Of a stretch of 64,000 nucleotides of DNA, positions 53,292-61,908 are shown in pieces. The notes under the pieces are model-generated. The model ran no database searches. It was not told where the DNA came from and worked only from the letters and a program-made list of their open reading frames with translations. Position 1 is the first letter of the stretch. Each line of letters begins with the position of its first letter. The translations under genes were made by a program, and so were the position numbers. Source of the stretch: DATEEW01 sp035273665 (GTDB lineage Bacteria; Pseudomonadota; Gammaproteobacteria; Burkholderiales; SG8-39). Where the stretch lies: positions 123,280 to 187,279 of the forward strand of contig DATEOW010000006.1 in the NCBI GenBank assembly GCA_035273665.1, written 5' to 3'.

Positions 53292-54656
53292 CTAACCTTT
53301 GAGCGTTTGTTCGAGAACGTGGAAGTCGCGGTTGAGCTCGCTATCCTTCGGCCGAAGCGCGGCAATCGTTCTGCAGGCGTGCAAAACCGTCGTGTGATCT
53401 CGGTTGCCGAAGGCATCCCCGATTTCAGGCAGGCTCATTTCGGTGAGCTCTTTCGCTAAAGCCATGGCCATCTGACGCGGTCGCGCGATGTTACGAGTGC
53501 GTTTTTTTGCATGTAAGTCCGCCACTTTGATCTTGTAAAACTCGGCGACAGTTTTTTGAATATTCTCGATCGAAACTTGACGGTTGTGCACCGATAGGAG
53601 GTCCTTGAGCGCCTCTTTGGCAATTTCGACTGTGATGACCTCTTTGCCGTTGAAGCGCGCGAAGGCCAACACGTTCTTTAGCGCACCCTCGATTTCTCGA
53701 ACGTTCGATCGAATGTTCTTGGCGATAAAAAAGGCCACTTCTTCGGGCAGCACAACACCAACGGCCTCCGCTTTTTTTAAGATGATCGCGACGCGCATCT
53801 CTTGCTCTGGCGGTTCGATGGCGACGGTCAGCCCCCAGCTGAAGCGGGTCTTCAAACGCTCATCGATGCCGGCGATGTCGCGTGGGTAGGTGTCGCACGT
53901 AATAATGATTTGCTTATGTGCTTCGATCAACGCGTTGAAAGCGTAAAAAAACTCTTCCTGCGTTCGGTCCTTACCGGTGAAGAATTGAATATCGTCAATG
54001 AGCAACACATCCAACGAATGGTAGTAGCGCTTAAACGCGTCGAAAGATTTTTGCTGGTAGGCACGCACGACGTCAGAAATATATTGTGCCGCATGCAGGT
54101 AGCGCACACGCGACCCGGGTTGTCGGCCCATCACGTAATTGCCGACAGCATGAATTAAATGGGTCTTACCTAAACCAACGCCCCCATAAACAAACAAGGG
54201 GTTGTAGGAAGTGCCGGGATTCTCCGCAACCTGCATCGCAGCGGCGCGCGCGAGTTGATTCGCTTTGCCCGGGACGAAATTTTCGAAGTTGAATTCCTGG
54301 ATCAAGCTTGGACGCTGTTCCGCGTTGCGGCTAGGCTTGGAGGGCGCAATCTGCGGAGCGGGCCTCTCTTCAAGCTGCGCCGCCATCAGTGGCTTGGCCG
54401 TTTGCAGTTCCACCTCAGTCAAACCAAGGCTGACTTGCACGGGATGACCTAAATGGTCAGCCGCCATGACCTCGATTCGGCCTAAAAAACGCTCTTTAAT
54501 CCACTGCAGGACAAAACGGTTCGGAGCGACCAAGCGCAATTCATCGTCGCTGGAGCGCTCCCCGTCGACCTGGATGGGACGAATCCAGGTGTTAAATTGC
54601 TGAGCAGGAAGTTCTTTCTCCAGGCGCGCGAGACAGTTCTGCCAGACTTGTTGCAT
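53292..54656 (-). CDS. dnaA: Chromosomal replication initiator DnaA
   Basis: A 454-residue initiator. Domain I (about 1-85) begins MQQVWQNCLARLEKELPAQQFNTWI. The AAA+ domain has Walker A YGGVGLGKTHLI, Walker B LLIDDIQFFTGK and sensor regions, and domain IV carries the DnaA signature FGNRDHTTVLHACRTI for box recognition. It diverges from rpmH with a perfect DnaA box between the two, consistent with autoregulation and an origin-proximal location. Confidence 0.97.
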   Translation of the reverse strand: MQQVWQNCLARLEKELPAQQFNTWIRPIQVDGERSSDDELRLVAPNRFVLQWIKERFLGRIEVMAADHLGHPVQVSLGLTEVELQTAKPLMAAQLEERPAPQIAPSKPSRNAEQRPSLIQEFNFENFVPGKANQLARAAAMQVAENPGTSYNPLFVYGGVGLGKTHLIHAVGNYVMGRQPGSRVRYLHAAQYISDVVRAYQQKSFDAFKRYYHSLDVLLIDDIQFFTGKDRTQEEFFYAFNALIEAHKQIIITCDTYPRDIAGIDERLKTRFSWGLTVAIEPPEQEMRVAIILKKAEAVGVVLPEEVAFFIAKNIRSNVREIEGALKNVLAFARFNGKEVITVEIAKEALKDLLSVHNRQVSIENIQKTVAEFYKIKVADLHAKKRTRNIARPRQMAMALAKELTEMSLPEIGDAFGNRDHTTVLHACRTIAALRPKDSELNRDFHVLEQTLKG

Positions 54657-54741
54657 CCTGTGGAGCTACTTTTTTTGGAATGAATTGGGGAAGCGAATGG
54701 CATAGATTCGCGATGCCGAATGATACTCTTCCCCACCAAAG

Positions 54742-54750
54742 TTATCCACA
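54742..54750 (+). promoter_or_regulatory. Perfect DnaA box between dnaA and rpmH
   Basis: TTATCCACA at 54742-54750 is the strong DnaA box and the only exact one noticed in the 171-base dnaA-rpmH gap. Likely involved in dnaA autoregulation or in the origin. Confidence 0.8.
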
Positions 54751-54764
54751 GGCGCTAGGCGTCA

Positions 54765-54793
54765 TTGACATAAAGGCTAAGCGGTTGCTTAAT
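54765..54793 (+). promoter_or_regulatory. Probable sigma-70 promoter of rpmH
   Basis: A perfect TTGACA (54765-54770) is followed after 17 bases by CTTAAT (54788-54793). The rpmH ATG begins 35 bases downstream. It reads in the same direction as the rpmH operon and overlaps the region just after the DnaA box. Confidence 0.6.
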
Positions 54794-54827
54794 AGCCGGT
54801 TTTCCGTCTAACCAGGATTGCAGCAAC

Positions 54828-54962
54828 ATGAAACGCACCTACCAACCTTCGGTGGTCCGCCGCAAGCGTACACACGGTTTTCTCGTCCGCATGAAGACGC
54901 GCGGCGGCCGCGCTGTTATTCGTGCTCGTCGTGCAAAAGGCCGCGCTCGTTTGGCCGTTTGA
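54828..54962 (+). CDS. rpmH: 50S ribosomal protein L34
   Basis: A 44-residue protein. The sequence starts MKRTYQPSVVRRKRTHGF and contains LVRMKTRGGRAVIRARRAKGRARL, the canonical L34. It opens the rpmH-rnpA-yidD-yidC unit. The TGA overlaps the TTG start of rnpA. Confidence 0.97.
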   Translation: MKRTYQPSVVRRKRTHGFLVRMKTRGGRAVIRARRAKGRARLAV

Positions 54963-55291
54963 ATTTCAGGCTTCGCCCTTGCCAACGACTAGGGGCCTGG
55001 GCGGTTGCCAAGGCGCTCAAGTCTAGGCATCAAAAACGGGGCGACCGACTGACGCTTTACTGCAGCGCAAACCAATTGGGTTACGCCAGGCTCGCGCTCA
55101 TCGTGCCAAAAAAACTGGTCGCACGTGCTGTCGACCGCAATCGAATACGCCGTTTGGTCCGCGAGGCCTTTCGTCTACAACAAGCCGATTTAGACGGCCT
55201 CGATTGCGTCGTGAGGTTAACTCGGTCACCCGGCATGAAACCACTGTGTCTTGAAGAAGCTCGCCGTTTGCTTTCACGAAGCGCCGAATGA
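54959..55291 (+). CDS. rnpA: RNase P protein component
   Basis: A 110-residue basic protein that assists the RNase P RNA in tRNA 5' maturation. It has the signature RNR box in VDRNRIRRLVREAFR, plus YARLALIVPKK. The TTG at 54959 is chosen because it gives a TTGA overlap with rpmH and places RLRPCQRLG at the N-terminus as expected; the frame is open further into rpmH. The downstream yidD overlaps as ATGA. Confidence 0.92.
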   Translation: MNFRLRPCQRLGAWAVAKALKSRHQKRGDRLTLYCSANQLGYARLALIVPKKLVARAVDRNRIRRLVREAFRLQQADLDGLDCVVRLTRSPGMKPLCLEEARRLLSRSAE

Positions 55292-55497
55292 ATAAGCTCT
55301 TGTTGAACTTGCTTGCCGGTTATCGTTACGCGCTCAGCCCCATATTGGGCAAGCATTGCCGTTTTGAGCCGAGCTGTTCCGCCTATGCGCACGAAGCGGT
55401 TCAAAAATACGGCGCGTGTCGAGGCACCCGACTCGCGCTCAAGCGTTTAGCCCGCTGTCACCCCTGGTGTGCGGGCGGCTATGACCCCATTCCTTGA
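55288..55497 (+). CDS. yidD: Membrane protein insertion efficiency factor YidD
   Basis: A 69-residue amphipathic protein acting with YidC and SecYEG. It has the family core YRYALSPILGKHCRFEPSCSAYAHEAVQKYG and the terminal RCHPWCAGGYDPIP, with conserved cysteines. Overlaps rnpA by four bases and precedes yidC by 9. Confidence 0.96.
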   Translation: MNKLLLNLLAGYRYALSPILGKHCRFEPSCSAYAHEAVQKYGACRGTRLALKRLARCHPWCAGGYDPIP

Positions 55498-55506
55498 TTG
55501 AAATAC

Positions 55507-57162
55507 ATGGACACCCGACGCCTGATTCTGCTGATCGTTTTTTCCTTTTCCATCCTCATGCTGTGGGAGGCGTGGAATCGTCCGATTGCCACACCCGCAG
55601 AGACGACCCGGCAGCGTGACGATGTGCCCGCCGCAACCGTTGTTCCGGGGACGGCAGCGCCGACGGCCGCAGGCGCCGTACCGCCAGGCGCTCAGAGCGT
55701 CGAGACGTCTAGACAGCTCATTGAGGTTCGCACGGATGTCATGCACGCACGGATCGATCCTTTGGGCGGCAGCATTGTTGAACTCGACCTCATCGGCCAC
55801 CCGGACATCGTCGATCGTTCCCAATCCTTTGTCCTATTAGGGGTGCATCGAGCCTCGGCTCAGAGCGGATTGATTCGCACCGACACGGCCGGCCCCGCAT
55901 TGCCGAATCACAAGAGCTTGTTCACCGCCCCCGAGTCTCGCTATCAGTTGGCCGACGGTCAAGACAGCGTGAGCGTCCAGCTCGAAGCCAGCAGTGCCGA
56001 CGGGGTGAAGTTCGTAAAGACATTCATCTTTCGTCGCGGCGATTACCAAATCGACGTTCGGCACGAGATGATTAACGGCAGTGCTCAGCCGGTTACCGCG
56101 CAGAGCTATTTTCACTTAGTACGCGACGGCCAAGAGCCGGAGGGCAGCATGATGATGGCCCCGACCTTCACGGGGCCGGCCGTATACACCGAAGCGGATC
56201 ATTATAAAAAAATCCCTTTCGGCGATATCGATAAAAACAAAGCGAAGTATCCGGAGCAAGCCGACAACGGCTGGATTGCAATGGTGCAGCACTACTTCGT
56301 CGCAGCCTGGACACCACCGGATCAGGTTTCACGGAGCTACTATGTCGAGAAGCTCGATGAGGGTCTGTATCGCGCCGGCCTCAAACTGCCGATGCCGCAA
56401 GCGGCGCCCGGGCAGAGCGTTGCCGTAGAAGTTCCGCTTTACGCCGGTCCCCAGGAACAGGAGCGGTTGAGGGAAATCAGCCCCGAACTCGATGTGGTCG
56501 TCGACTACGGTTGGCTCAAAGTCATTGCGAAGCCCCTATTCGAGATTCTCAAATTCCTACACGGCTTGTTGGGAAATTGGGGTCTCGCGATTATTGCGCT
56601 GACCGTTCTAATCAAGATCGTGTTCTTTCCGCTTTCTGCGGCGAGTTATAAATCGATGGCCAAGATGCGCGTCGTCGCGCCGCGTTTGCAAAAGTTGAAA
56701 GAGCAATACGGCGACGATCGCGCGAAAATGAATCAAGCGATGATGGAGCTTTACAAGACGGAGAAAATCAATCCGCTCGGCGGCTGCTTGCCGGTGCTGG
56801 TGCAAATCCCGGTTTTCATCGCGCTGTACTGGGTCTTATTGAGCAGCGTTGAGTTGCGGCAGGCGCCCTTTTACGGTTGGATCAAAGATTTAAGCTTGCA
56901 GGATCCGCTGTATATCTTGCCTGCCCTGATGATGGTTTCCATGTTCATCCAGACGAAGTTGAACCCCACGCCGCCGGATCCGGTGCAGGCGAAGGTCATG
57001 ATGATCATGCCCTTCGCTTTCGGGATCATGTTTTTCTTCTTCCCGGCCGGTCTCGTGCTCTATTGGTTGGTCAATAATATTCTGTCGATCGCCCAGCAAT
57101 GGCAGATCACACGGATGATCGAAGCGAGTCAGGGTAAGCCAGAGGCGAGTGCGAAACGTTGA
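55507..57162 (+). CDS. yidC: Membrane protein insertase YidC
   Basis: A 551-residue Oxa1-family insertase. The first helix MDTRRLILLIVFSFSILMLWEAW is followed by a large periplasmic P1 domain (about 60-340) and five more helices, including LLGNWGLAIIALTVLIKIVFFPLSAASYKSMAKMR and the C-terminal ILPALMMVSMFIQTKL and LYWLVNNILSIAQQW. The conserved hydrophilic-groove region is present. The ATG at 55507 is preferred over a TTG at 55498. Confidence 0.97.
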   Translation: MDTRRLILLIVFSFSILMLWEAWNRPIATPAETTRQRDDVPAATVVPGTAAPTAAGAVPPGAQSVETSRQLIEVRTDVMHARIDPLGGSIVELDLIGHPDIVDRSQSFVLLGVHRASAQSGLIRTDTAGPALPNHKSLFTAPESRYQLADGQDSVSVQLEASSADGVKFVKTFIFRRGDYQIDVRHEMINGSAQPVTAQSYFHLVRDGQEPEGSMMMAPTFTGPAVYTEADHYKKIPFGDIDKNKAKYPEQADNGWIAMVQHYFVAAWTPPDQVSRSYYVEKLDEGLYRAGLKLPMPQAAPGQSVAVEVPLYAGPQEQERLREISPELDVVVDYGWLKVIAKPLFEILKFLHGLLGNWGLAIIALTVLIKIVFFPLSAASYKSMAKMRVVAPRLQKLKEQYGDDRAKMNQAMMELYKTEKINPLGGCLPVLVQIPVFIALYWVLLSSVELRQAPFYGWIKDLSLQDPLYILPALMMVSMFIQTKLNPTPPDPVQAKVMMIMPFAFGIMFFFFPAGLVLYWLVNNILSIAQQWQITRMIEASQGKPEASAKR

Positions 57163-58492
57163 CAGAGACTGCATTGCCGCCATCGCCACCGCGCCAGGTC
57201 GCGCCGGGGTCGGGGTCGTTCGCGTCTCCGGGAACAAGCTTGATGCCTTTGCGCGCGCGCTAACGCATAAAATCCCGACCCCGCGCCACGCGACCTACGT
57301 TAGCTTTTACGATCAGAGCGACCAGACGATCGATGAAGGCTTGCTCATTTATTTCCCGGCGCCGCATTCCTACACAGGCGAAGATGTGCTCGAACTACAG
57401 GCGCACGGCAGCCCTGTCGTTTTGCAAATGTTGCTTCGCCGTTGCCTCGCGCTGGGGGCGCGTCTTGCTGAGCCCGGTGAATTCACGCGTCGCGCTTATC
57501 TCAACGACAAACTCGATCTTGCTCAAGCGGAGGCGGTAGCCGATCTCATCGACGCATCCACGGAAAGCGCCGCTCGAGGCGCCGTGAGGAGTTTGTGCGG
57601 CGAATTTTCTGCAGTCGTTCAAGCGCTCGTTCAGCGGCTGATTGAATTGCGCATGCTGGTCGAGGCGGGACTGGATTTTCCGGAGGAGGAAATCGAGTCG
57701 GCGCATCGCGTCGATCTGCGGGAACGCCTGAACCAAATCGAAACGGCGCTGCAGCGTGCTTTAGCGGCGGCCATACAGGGCAGCTTGCTGCGTAGCGGCT
57801 TATCCGTCGTGCTGGCCGGTCAACCGAATGTCGGGAAGTCGAGCCTGCTAAACCGACTGGCCGGGGAAGATCTCGCAATCGTGACGGCGCTTCCGGGTAC
57901 GACTCGCGATACGGTGCGGCAATCGATTCAAATCGAGGGGGTGCCACTTCACCTAGTCGACACCGCCGGGATTCGCGAGTCGAACGATGAGGTCGAGCAG
58001 ATCGGTATCGCTCGAACCTGGAGTGAAATCGAGCGCTGCGATCTTTTGCTTCTTATTGTGGATGAAACCAAGGATGAGGGCCCGGAGGATGCGGTATCCG
58101 CCCGAATACCGCCTAAGACCAAACGAATTGTTGGACATAACAAGATCGACCTCGTTGGAACGGCTGCATGCGTCGAGCAGATCGGCGAGGTGACGCACGT
58201 TTATTTTTCAGCGAAAACGGGTGAGGGCATCGAGGGATTGCGCGAGGCGCTCTTGCAGAGTGCCGGGTGGCGCGAGGGCGTTGAAGATGTTTTCATCGCA
58301 CGTGAGCGGCATCTGATCGCATTGCGCCGCGCCGCTGAATATTTGAAGGCCGCTGCCGCCGCCAATACGATGATGGAGCTGTTCGCAGAGGAATTGCGCG
58401 GCGCACAACAAGCGCTGAACGAAATTACGGGCCATTTCGATGCGGACGATCTGCTTGGGGAAATTTTTTCGCGCTTCTGTATCGGCAAGTGA
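57149..58492 (+). CDS. mnmE: tRNA modification GTPase MnmE
   Basis: A 447-residue GTPase acting with MnmG to place cmnm5/nm5 groups on tRNA U34. The N-terminal folate-binding domain begins IAAIATAPGRAGVGVVRVSG; the G domain (about 220-375) has GQPNVGKSSLLNRL, DTAGIRE and NKIDL; the C-terminal motif CIGK carries the catalytic Cys. The GTG at 57149 overlaps yidC by 14 bases and is the only start before the conserved N-terminus. Confidence 0.95.
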   Translation: MRNVDRDCIAAIATAPGRAGVGVVRVSGNKLDAFARALTHKIPTPRHATYVSFYDQSDQTIDEGLLIYFPAPHSYTGEDVLELQAHGSPVVLQMLLRRCLALGARLAEPGEFTRRAYLNDKLDLAQAEAVADLIDASTESAARGAVRSLCGEFSAVVQALVQRLIELRMLVEAGLDFPEEEIESAHRVDLRERLNQIETALQRALAAAIQGSLLRSGLSVVLAGQPNVGKSSLLNRLAGEDLAIVTALPGTTRDTVRQSIQIEGVPLHLVDTAGIRESNDEVEQIGIARTWSEIERCDLLLLIVDETKDEGPEDAVSARIPPKTKRIVGHNKIDLVGTAACVEQIGEVTHVYFSAKTGEGIEGLREALLQSAGWREGVEDVFIARERHLIALRRAAEYLKAAAAANTMMELFAEELRGAQQALNEITGHFDADDLLGEIFSRFCIGK

Positions 58493-58516
58493 TTGATTAT
58501 ACGAAGAAATAATCCA

Positions 58517-58532
58517 CGTTTCACGTGAAACC
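58517..58532. other. parS centromere site
   Basis: The 14-base perfect palindrome GTTTCACGTGAAAC lies at 58518-58531, flanked by C on both sides, matching the parS consensus TGTTTCACGTGAAACA at 14 of 16 positions. It falls in the gap between mnmE and mnmG, 2.6 kb from parA and 3.4 kb from parB in the same window. ParB is expected to load here as a CTP clamp and organise origin segregation. Confidence 0.93.
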
Positions 58533-58600
58533 ATCAAACGCTAGAAATGGCTTGATGTGATTTTTGGGCGTATCATCGCCCCCTTCAGGATTTAAGCCCC

Positions 58601-60493
58601 ATGCAATTTCCCCAATCTTTCGACGTCATCGTCATCGGCGGCGGCCATGCCGGAACAGAGGCGGCATTGGCGGCTGCACGCAGCGGGAGCCGCACGCTGT
58701 TGCTTACTCATAGCATCGAAACACTGGGAGCGATGTCCTGTAACCCGTCCATCGGGGGGATCGGCAAAGGCCATCTCGTCAAGGAAGTGGACGCGCTGGG
58801 CGGCGCGATGGCGCTGGCGACCGATGAAGCGGGAATTCAGTTTCGGACGCTCAACGCGAGCAAGGGACCCGCTGTACGGGCGACTCGGGCCCAAGCAGAT
58901 CGCCTCCTCTATAAACAGGCGATCCGGAGTCGCCTCGAAAACCAGCCGAACCTGACGCTCTTCCAGCAAGCGGTAGAGGACTTGTTGATCGAGGGGAACA
59001 CAGTCAGCGGTGTCGTCACGCAGATTGGCCTACGATTTCGGGCGCCGGCGGTTGTGCTCACCGCCGGGACCTTCCTCGCTGGGCTGGTCCACGTCGGGTT
59101 AAAGAATTACCAGGCGGGCCGAGCGGGTGATCCGCCGGCCAACAGCTTGGCGGCACGTTTGCGCGAACTGAAACTGCCCGTCGGTCGATTGAAGACCGGA
59201 ACGCCACCCCGTTTGGATGGGCGGACGATCGACTTCACGGTGATGACGGAACAGCCGGGCGATGATCCGTTGCCGGTGTTCTCTTTCCGCGGCAGTTCGG
59301 ATATGCATCCGCAACAGCGATCGTGCTGGATCACGCACACCAATGAGCGGACGCACGACATCATTCGCGCCGGGCTGGATCGTTCGCCCATGTACACGGG
59401 TGTGATCGAGGGCGTCGGTCCCCGTTATTGCCCCTCGATCGAAGACAAGATTCATCGTTTCGCCCACAAAAGCAGCCATCAGATCTTCCTGGAGCCTGAA
59501 GGTCTCAAGACGCACGAGATCTACCCAAACGGCGTTTCGACCAGCTTGCCCTTCGACGTCCAACTTGAGCTAGTTCGGTCCATCAAAGGTTTGGAGCGCG
59601 CGCACATCCTGCGACCCGGCTACGCCATCGAATACGATTACTTTGATCCGCGGGGCCTGAAAACCTCCTTGGAGACCAAGGCGATAAGCGGTTTGTTCTT
59701 TGCCGGCCAGATTAACGGGACAACCGGATACGAAGAAGCCGCCGCTCAAGGACTACTCGCAGGGATCAATGCCTCTCTGCAAGTGCAGTCACAGGACAGT
59801 TGGTGCCCTCGGCGTGACGAGGCTTATCTCGGGGTCTTGGTCGACGATTTGATTACTCGGGGTGTGTCTGAACCCTATCGTATGTTCACCAGCCGGGCCG
59901 AATACCGCCTGATGCTGCGCGAAGACAATGCGGATTTACGCCTTACGGAAACGGGTCGCCGGCTCGGCTTGATCGGGGATGCTCATTGGGACGCGTTTTC
60001 ACGCAAGCGGGAAGCGGTCGAACAGGAGCGACAACGCCTTGGTTCCACGTGGATCAACCCGCGCTTACTCAGTCCCGATGAAAGCGAACGCGTATTCGGG
60101 AAAATGCTGGAGCGTGAATACACGCTACTGGACTTGCTTCGCCGCCCGAACGTGAGCTATGCGAGCTTACATTCCCTGGCTTGTGCAGGAGCAGGCGCGG
60201 CTGATCCCACCGTGTCCGAGCAAGTCGAAATTCAAGCCAAGTATCAAGGCTACATCGATCGACAACAGGAGGAGATCGAGCGTCAGGCCGCCCTGGAGGA
60301 TCGCGCCCTCCCCCTCGATTTTGACTATGCGACGGTACGCGGGCTTTCTATCGAAGTGCAGCAGAAGTTGAATGCTCACAAACCGCAAAGCATCGGGCAA
60401 GCCGCGCGAGTTCAGGGGGTAACCCCAGCGGCAATTTCTCTCTTGATAGTCCACTTGAAACGCCACGCTCTCGACCGCCGAAGTGCAGCATGA
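58601..60493 (+). CDS. mnmG: tRNA uridine 5-carboxymethylaminomethyl modification enzyme MnmG
   Basis: A 630-residue FAD-dependent partner of MnmE. The FAD motif is VIGGGHAGTEAALAAARSG; ILRPGYAIEYDYFDPRGLK, GLFFAGQINGTTGYEEAAAQG and TSRAEYRLMLREDNADLRLT are family blocks, and the C-terminal domain ends in a HAQ-rich helical region. An AGGA site lies about 9 bases before the ATG. rsmG follows with a four-base overlap. The parS site is just upstream. Confidence 0.96.
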   Translation: MQFPQSFDVIVIGGGHAGTEAALAAARSGSRTLLLTHSIETLGAMSCNPSIGGIGKGHLVKEVDALGGAMALATDEAGIQFRTLNASKGPAVRATRAQADRLLYKQAIRSRLENQPNLTLFQQAVEDLLIEGNTVSGVVTQIGLRFRAPAVVLTAGTFLAGLVHVGLKNYQAGRAGDPPANSLAARLRELKLPVGRLKTGTPPRLDGRTIDFTVMTEQPGDDPLPVFSFRGSSDMHPQQRSCWITHTNERTHDIIRAGLDRSPMYTGVIEGVGPRYCPSIEDKIHRFAHKSSHQIFLEPEGLKTHEIYPNGVSTSLPFDVQLELVRSIKGLERAHILRPGYAIEYDYFDPRGLKTSLETKAISGLFFAGQINGTTGYEEAAAQGLLAGINASLQVQSQDSWCPRRDEAYLGVLVDDLITRGVSEPYRMFTSRAEYRLMLREDNADLRLTETGRRLGLIGDAHWDAFSRKREAVEQERQRLGSTWINPRLLSPDESERVFGKMLEREYTLLDLLRRPNVSYASLHSLACAGAGAADPTVSEQVEIQAKYQGYIDRQQEEIERQAALEDRALPLDFDYATVRGLSIEVQQKLNAHKPQSIGQAARVQGVTPAAISLLIVHLKRHALDRRSAA

Positions 60494-61113
60494 CGCTGTC
60501 TGAGCAATTGCATGCCGGCGTGAAAGACTTGGGGCTAAAGCTGGACGAGGACCAGCGCCAACGGCTTCTTAAGTACTTGGCGTTGATGAGTAAATGGAAC
60601 CAGGTCCACAACTTGACTGCCATTCGGAACCCAGCGGACATGGTCAGCCACCATTTGTTAGACAGCTTGGCTGTCGTCCCTTATGTGGAGGATGGACCGC
60701 TGCTCGACGTCGGGAGCGGCGCTGGCCTTCCCGGTATTCCGCTCGCCATTGCCAAGCCCACGCAAGCGATCACGACGCTGGATAGCAATGACAAGAAGTG
60801 CGCTTTTATGAGACAAGCTGTGGCAGAACTCAACATTATGAATGTGAGCGTTTGCTTTCACCGAGTGGAAGACTGGAAGCCGAGTAACACTTTCGCCCAG
60901 GTCGTGTCCCGCGCTTTCTCTGAATTAAGCAACTTCGTCAAAAGCTGTGCTCACCTGCTGTCGCCCGGGGGCCATCTGCTCGCGATGAAGGGTCAGTTGC
61001 CGCGCGACGAAATTGCGCGCCTGCCTACGAATTTCGAAGTGAAACGGATCGAGCCCTTAGAAGTGCCAGGCCTCGACGCGGAGAGACATCTACTGTGGAT
61101 AGCGGCCAAATGA
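60490..61113 (+). CDS. rsmG: 16S rRNA guanine(527)-N7 methyltransferase
   Basis: A 207-residue SAM-dependent enzyme. It has the N-terminal helical part with YLALMSKWNQVHNLTAIRNPADMVSHHLLDSL, the SAM motif LDVGSGAGLPGIPLAI and VVSRAFSELSNFVKSC. Coupled to mnmG (ATGA) and to parA (ATGA). Confidence 0.95.
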   Translation: MTLSEQLHAGVKDLGLKLDEDQRQRLLKYLALMSKWNQVHNLTAIRNPADMVSHHLLDSLAVVPYVEDGPLLDVGSGAGLPGIPLAIAKPTQAITTLDSNDKKCAFMRQAVAELNIMNVSVCFHRVEDWKPSNTFAQVVSRAFSELSNFVKSCAHLLSPGGHLLAMKGQLPRDEIARLPTNFEVKRIEPLEVPGLDAERHLLWIAAK

Positions 61114-61898
61114 GCAAGACGCTGGTAATTACGAATCAAAAAGGCGGCGTGGGAAAGACAACGACCAGCGTGAATTTGGCCGCAGGCTTGGCCGAGTCAG
61201 GCAAGCGGGTCTTGCTGGTCGACCTGGATCCGCAGGCCAACGCCACCATGGGAAGCGGAATCGACAAGCGAACGCTTGAGCGCACTGTGTATCACGTGCT
61301 CTTGGGCTTGGCCGGCGCTGAAGAAGTACGCGTGCGCAGCGAGTCCGGCGGTTTTGATGTATTGCCCTCCAACCGCGATCTCGCCGGCGCAGAGGTGGAA
61401 ATGGTGGCTTTGCCACATCGCGAATTGCGCCTGAAACGTGCCTTGGCTGAAGTGGCGTCCCAGTACGATTTCATTCTCATCGATTGCCCGCCCGCATTGA
61501 GCTTGCTCACCTTGAACGGCCTTGTCGCCGGCGACAGCGTGATGATTCCCATGCAATGCGAGTATTACGCGCTGGAAGGATTGTCGGACTTGGTCAACAC
61601 CATCAAAAAAGTGCGTGCCAACCTCAACCCAAAAATCGAGATCGAAGGCTTGCTACGGACGATGTTCGATCCGCGCAACATGCTTGCCCAACAGGTATCC
61701 GCCCAGCTACAGCAGCACTTCGGCGACAAGGTGTATTCGACCGTAATTCCTCGAAATGTAAGGCTCGCCGAGGCGCCCAGTTACGGCACGCCCGTCATCC
61801 AGTTCGATCGCGCCTGTAAAGGGGCGCAAGCGTACGTCGCGCTTGCGCAGGAAATTCTGCAACGGACGCCGCGGGGCGCCGCGATGGCGACGTCCTAG
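61110..61898 (+). CDS. parA: Chromosome partitioning ATPase ParA (Soj)
   Basis: A 262-residue deviant-Walker ATPase that moves the origin by forming a nucleoid-bound gradient. The P-loop TNQKGGVGKTTTSVNLAAGL has the signature lysine, followed by VDLDPQANATMGSG and IDCPPALSLLTLNGL. The ATG at 61110 overlaps the rsmG stop. It works with ParB, which follows, and the parS site at 58.5 kb. Confidence 0.96.
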   Translation: MSKTLVITNQKGGVGKTTTSVNLAAGLAESGKRVLLVDLDPQANATMGSGIDKRTLERTVYHVLLGLAGAEEVRVRSESGGFDVLPSNRDLAGAEVEMVALPHRELRLKRALAEVASQYDFILIDCPPALSLLTLNGLVAGDSVMIPMQCEYYALEGLSDLVNTIKKVRANLNPKIEIEGLLRTMFDPRNMLAQQVSAQLQQHFGDKVYSTVIPRNVRLAEAPSYGTPVIQFDRACKGAQAYVALAQEILQRTPRGAAMATS

Positions 61899-61908
61899 AG
61901 GAGCAAAA

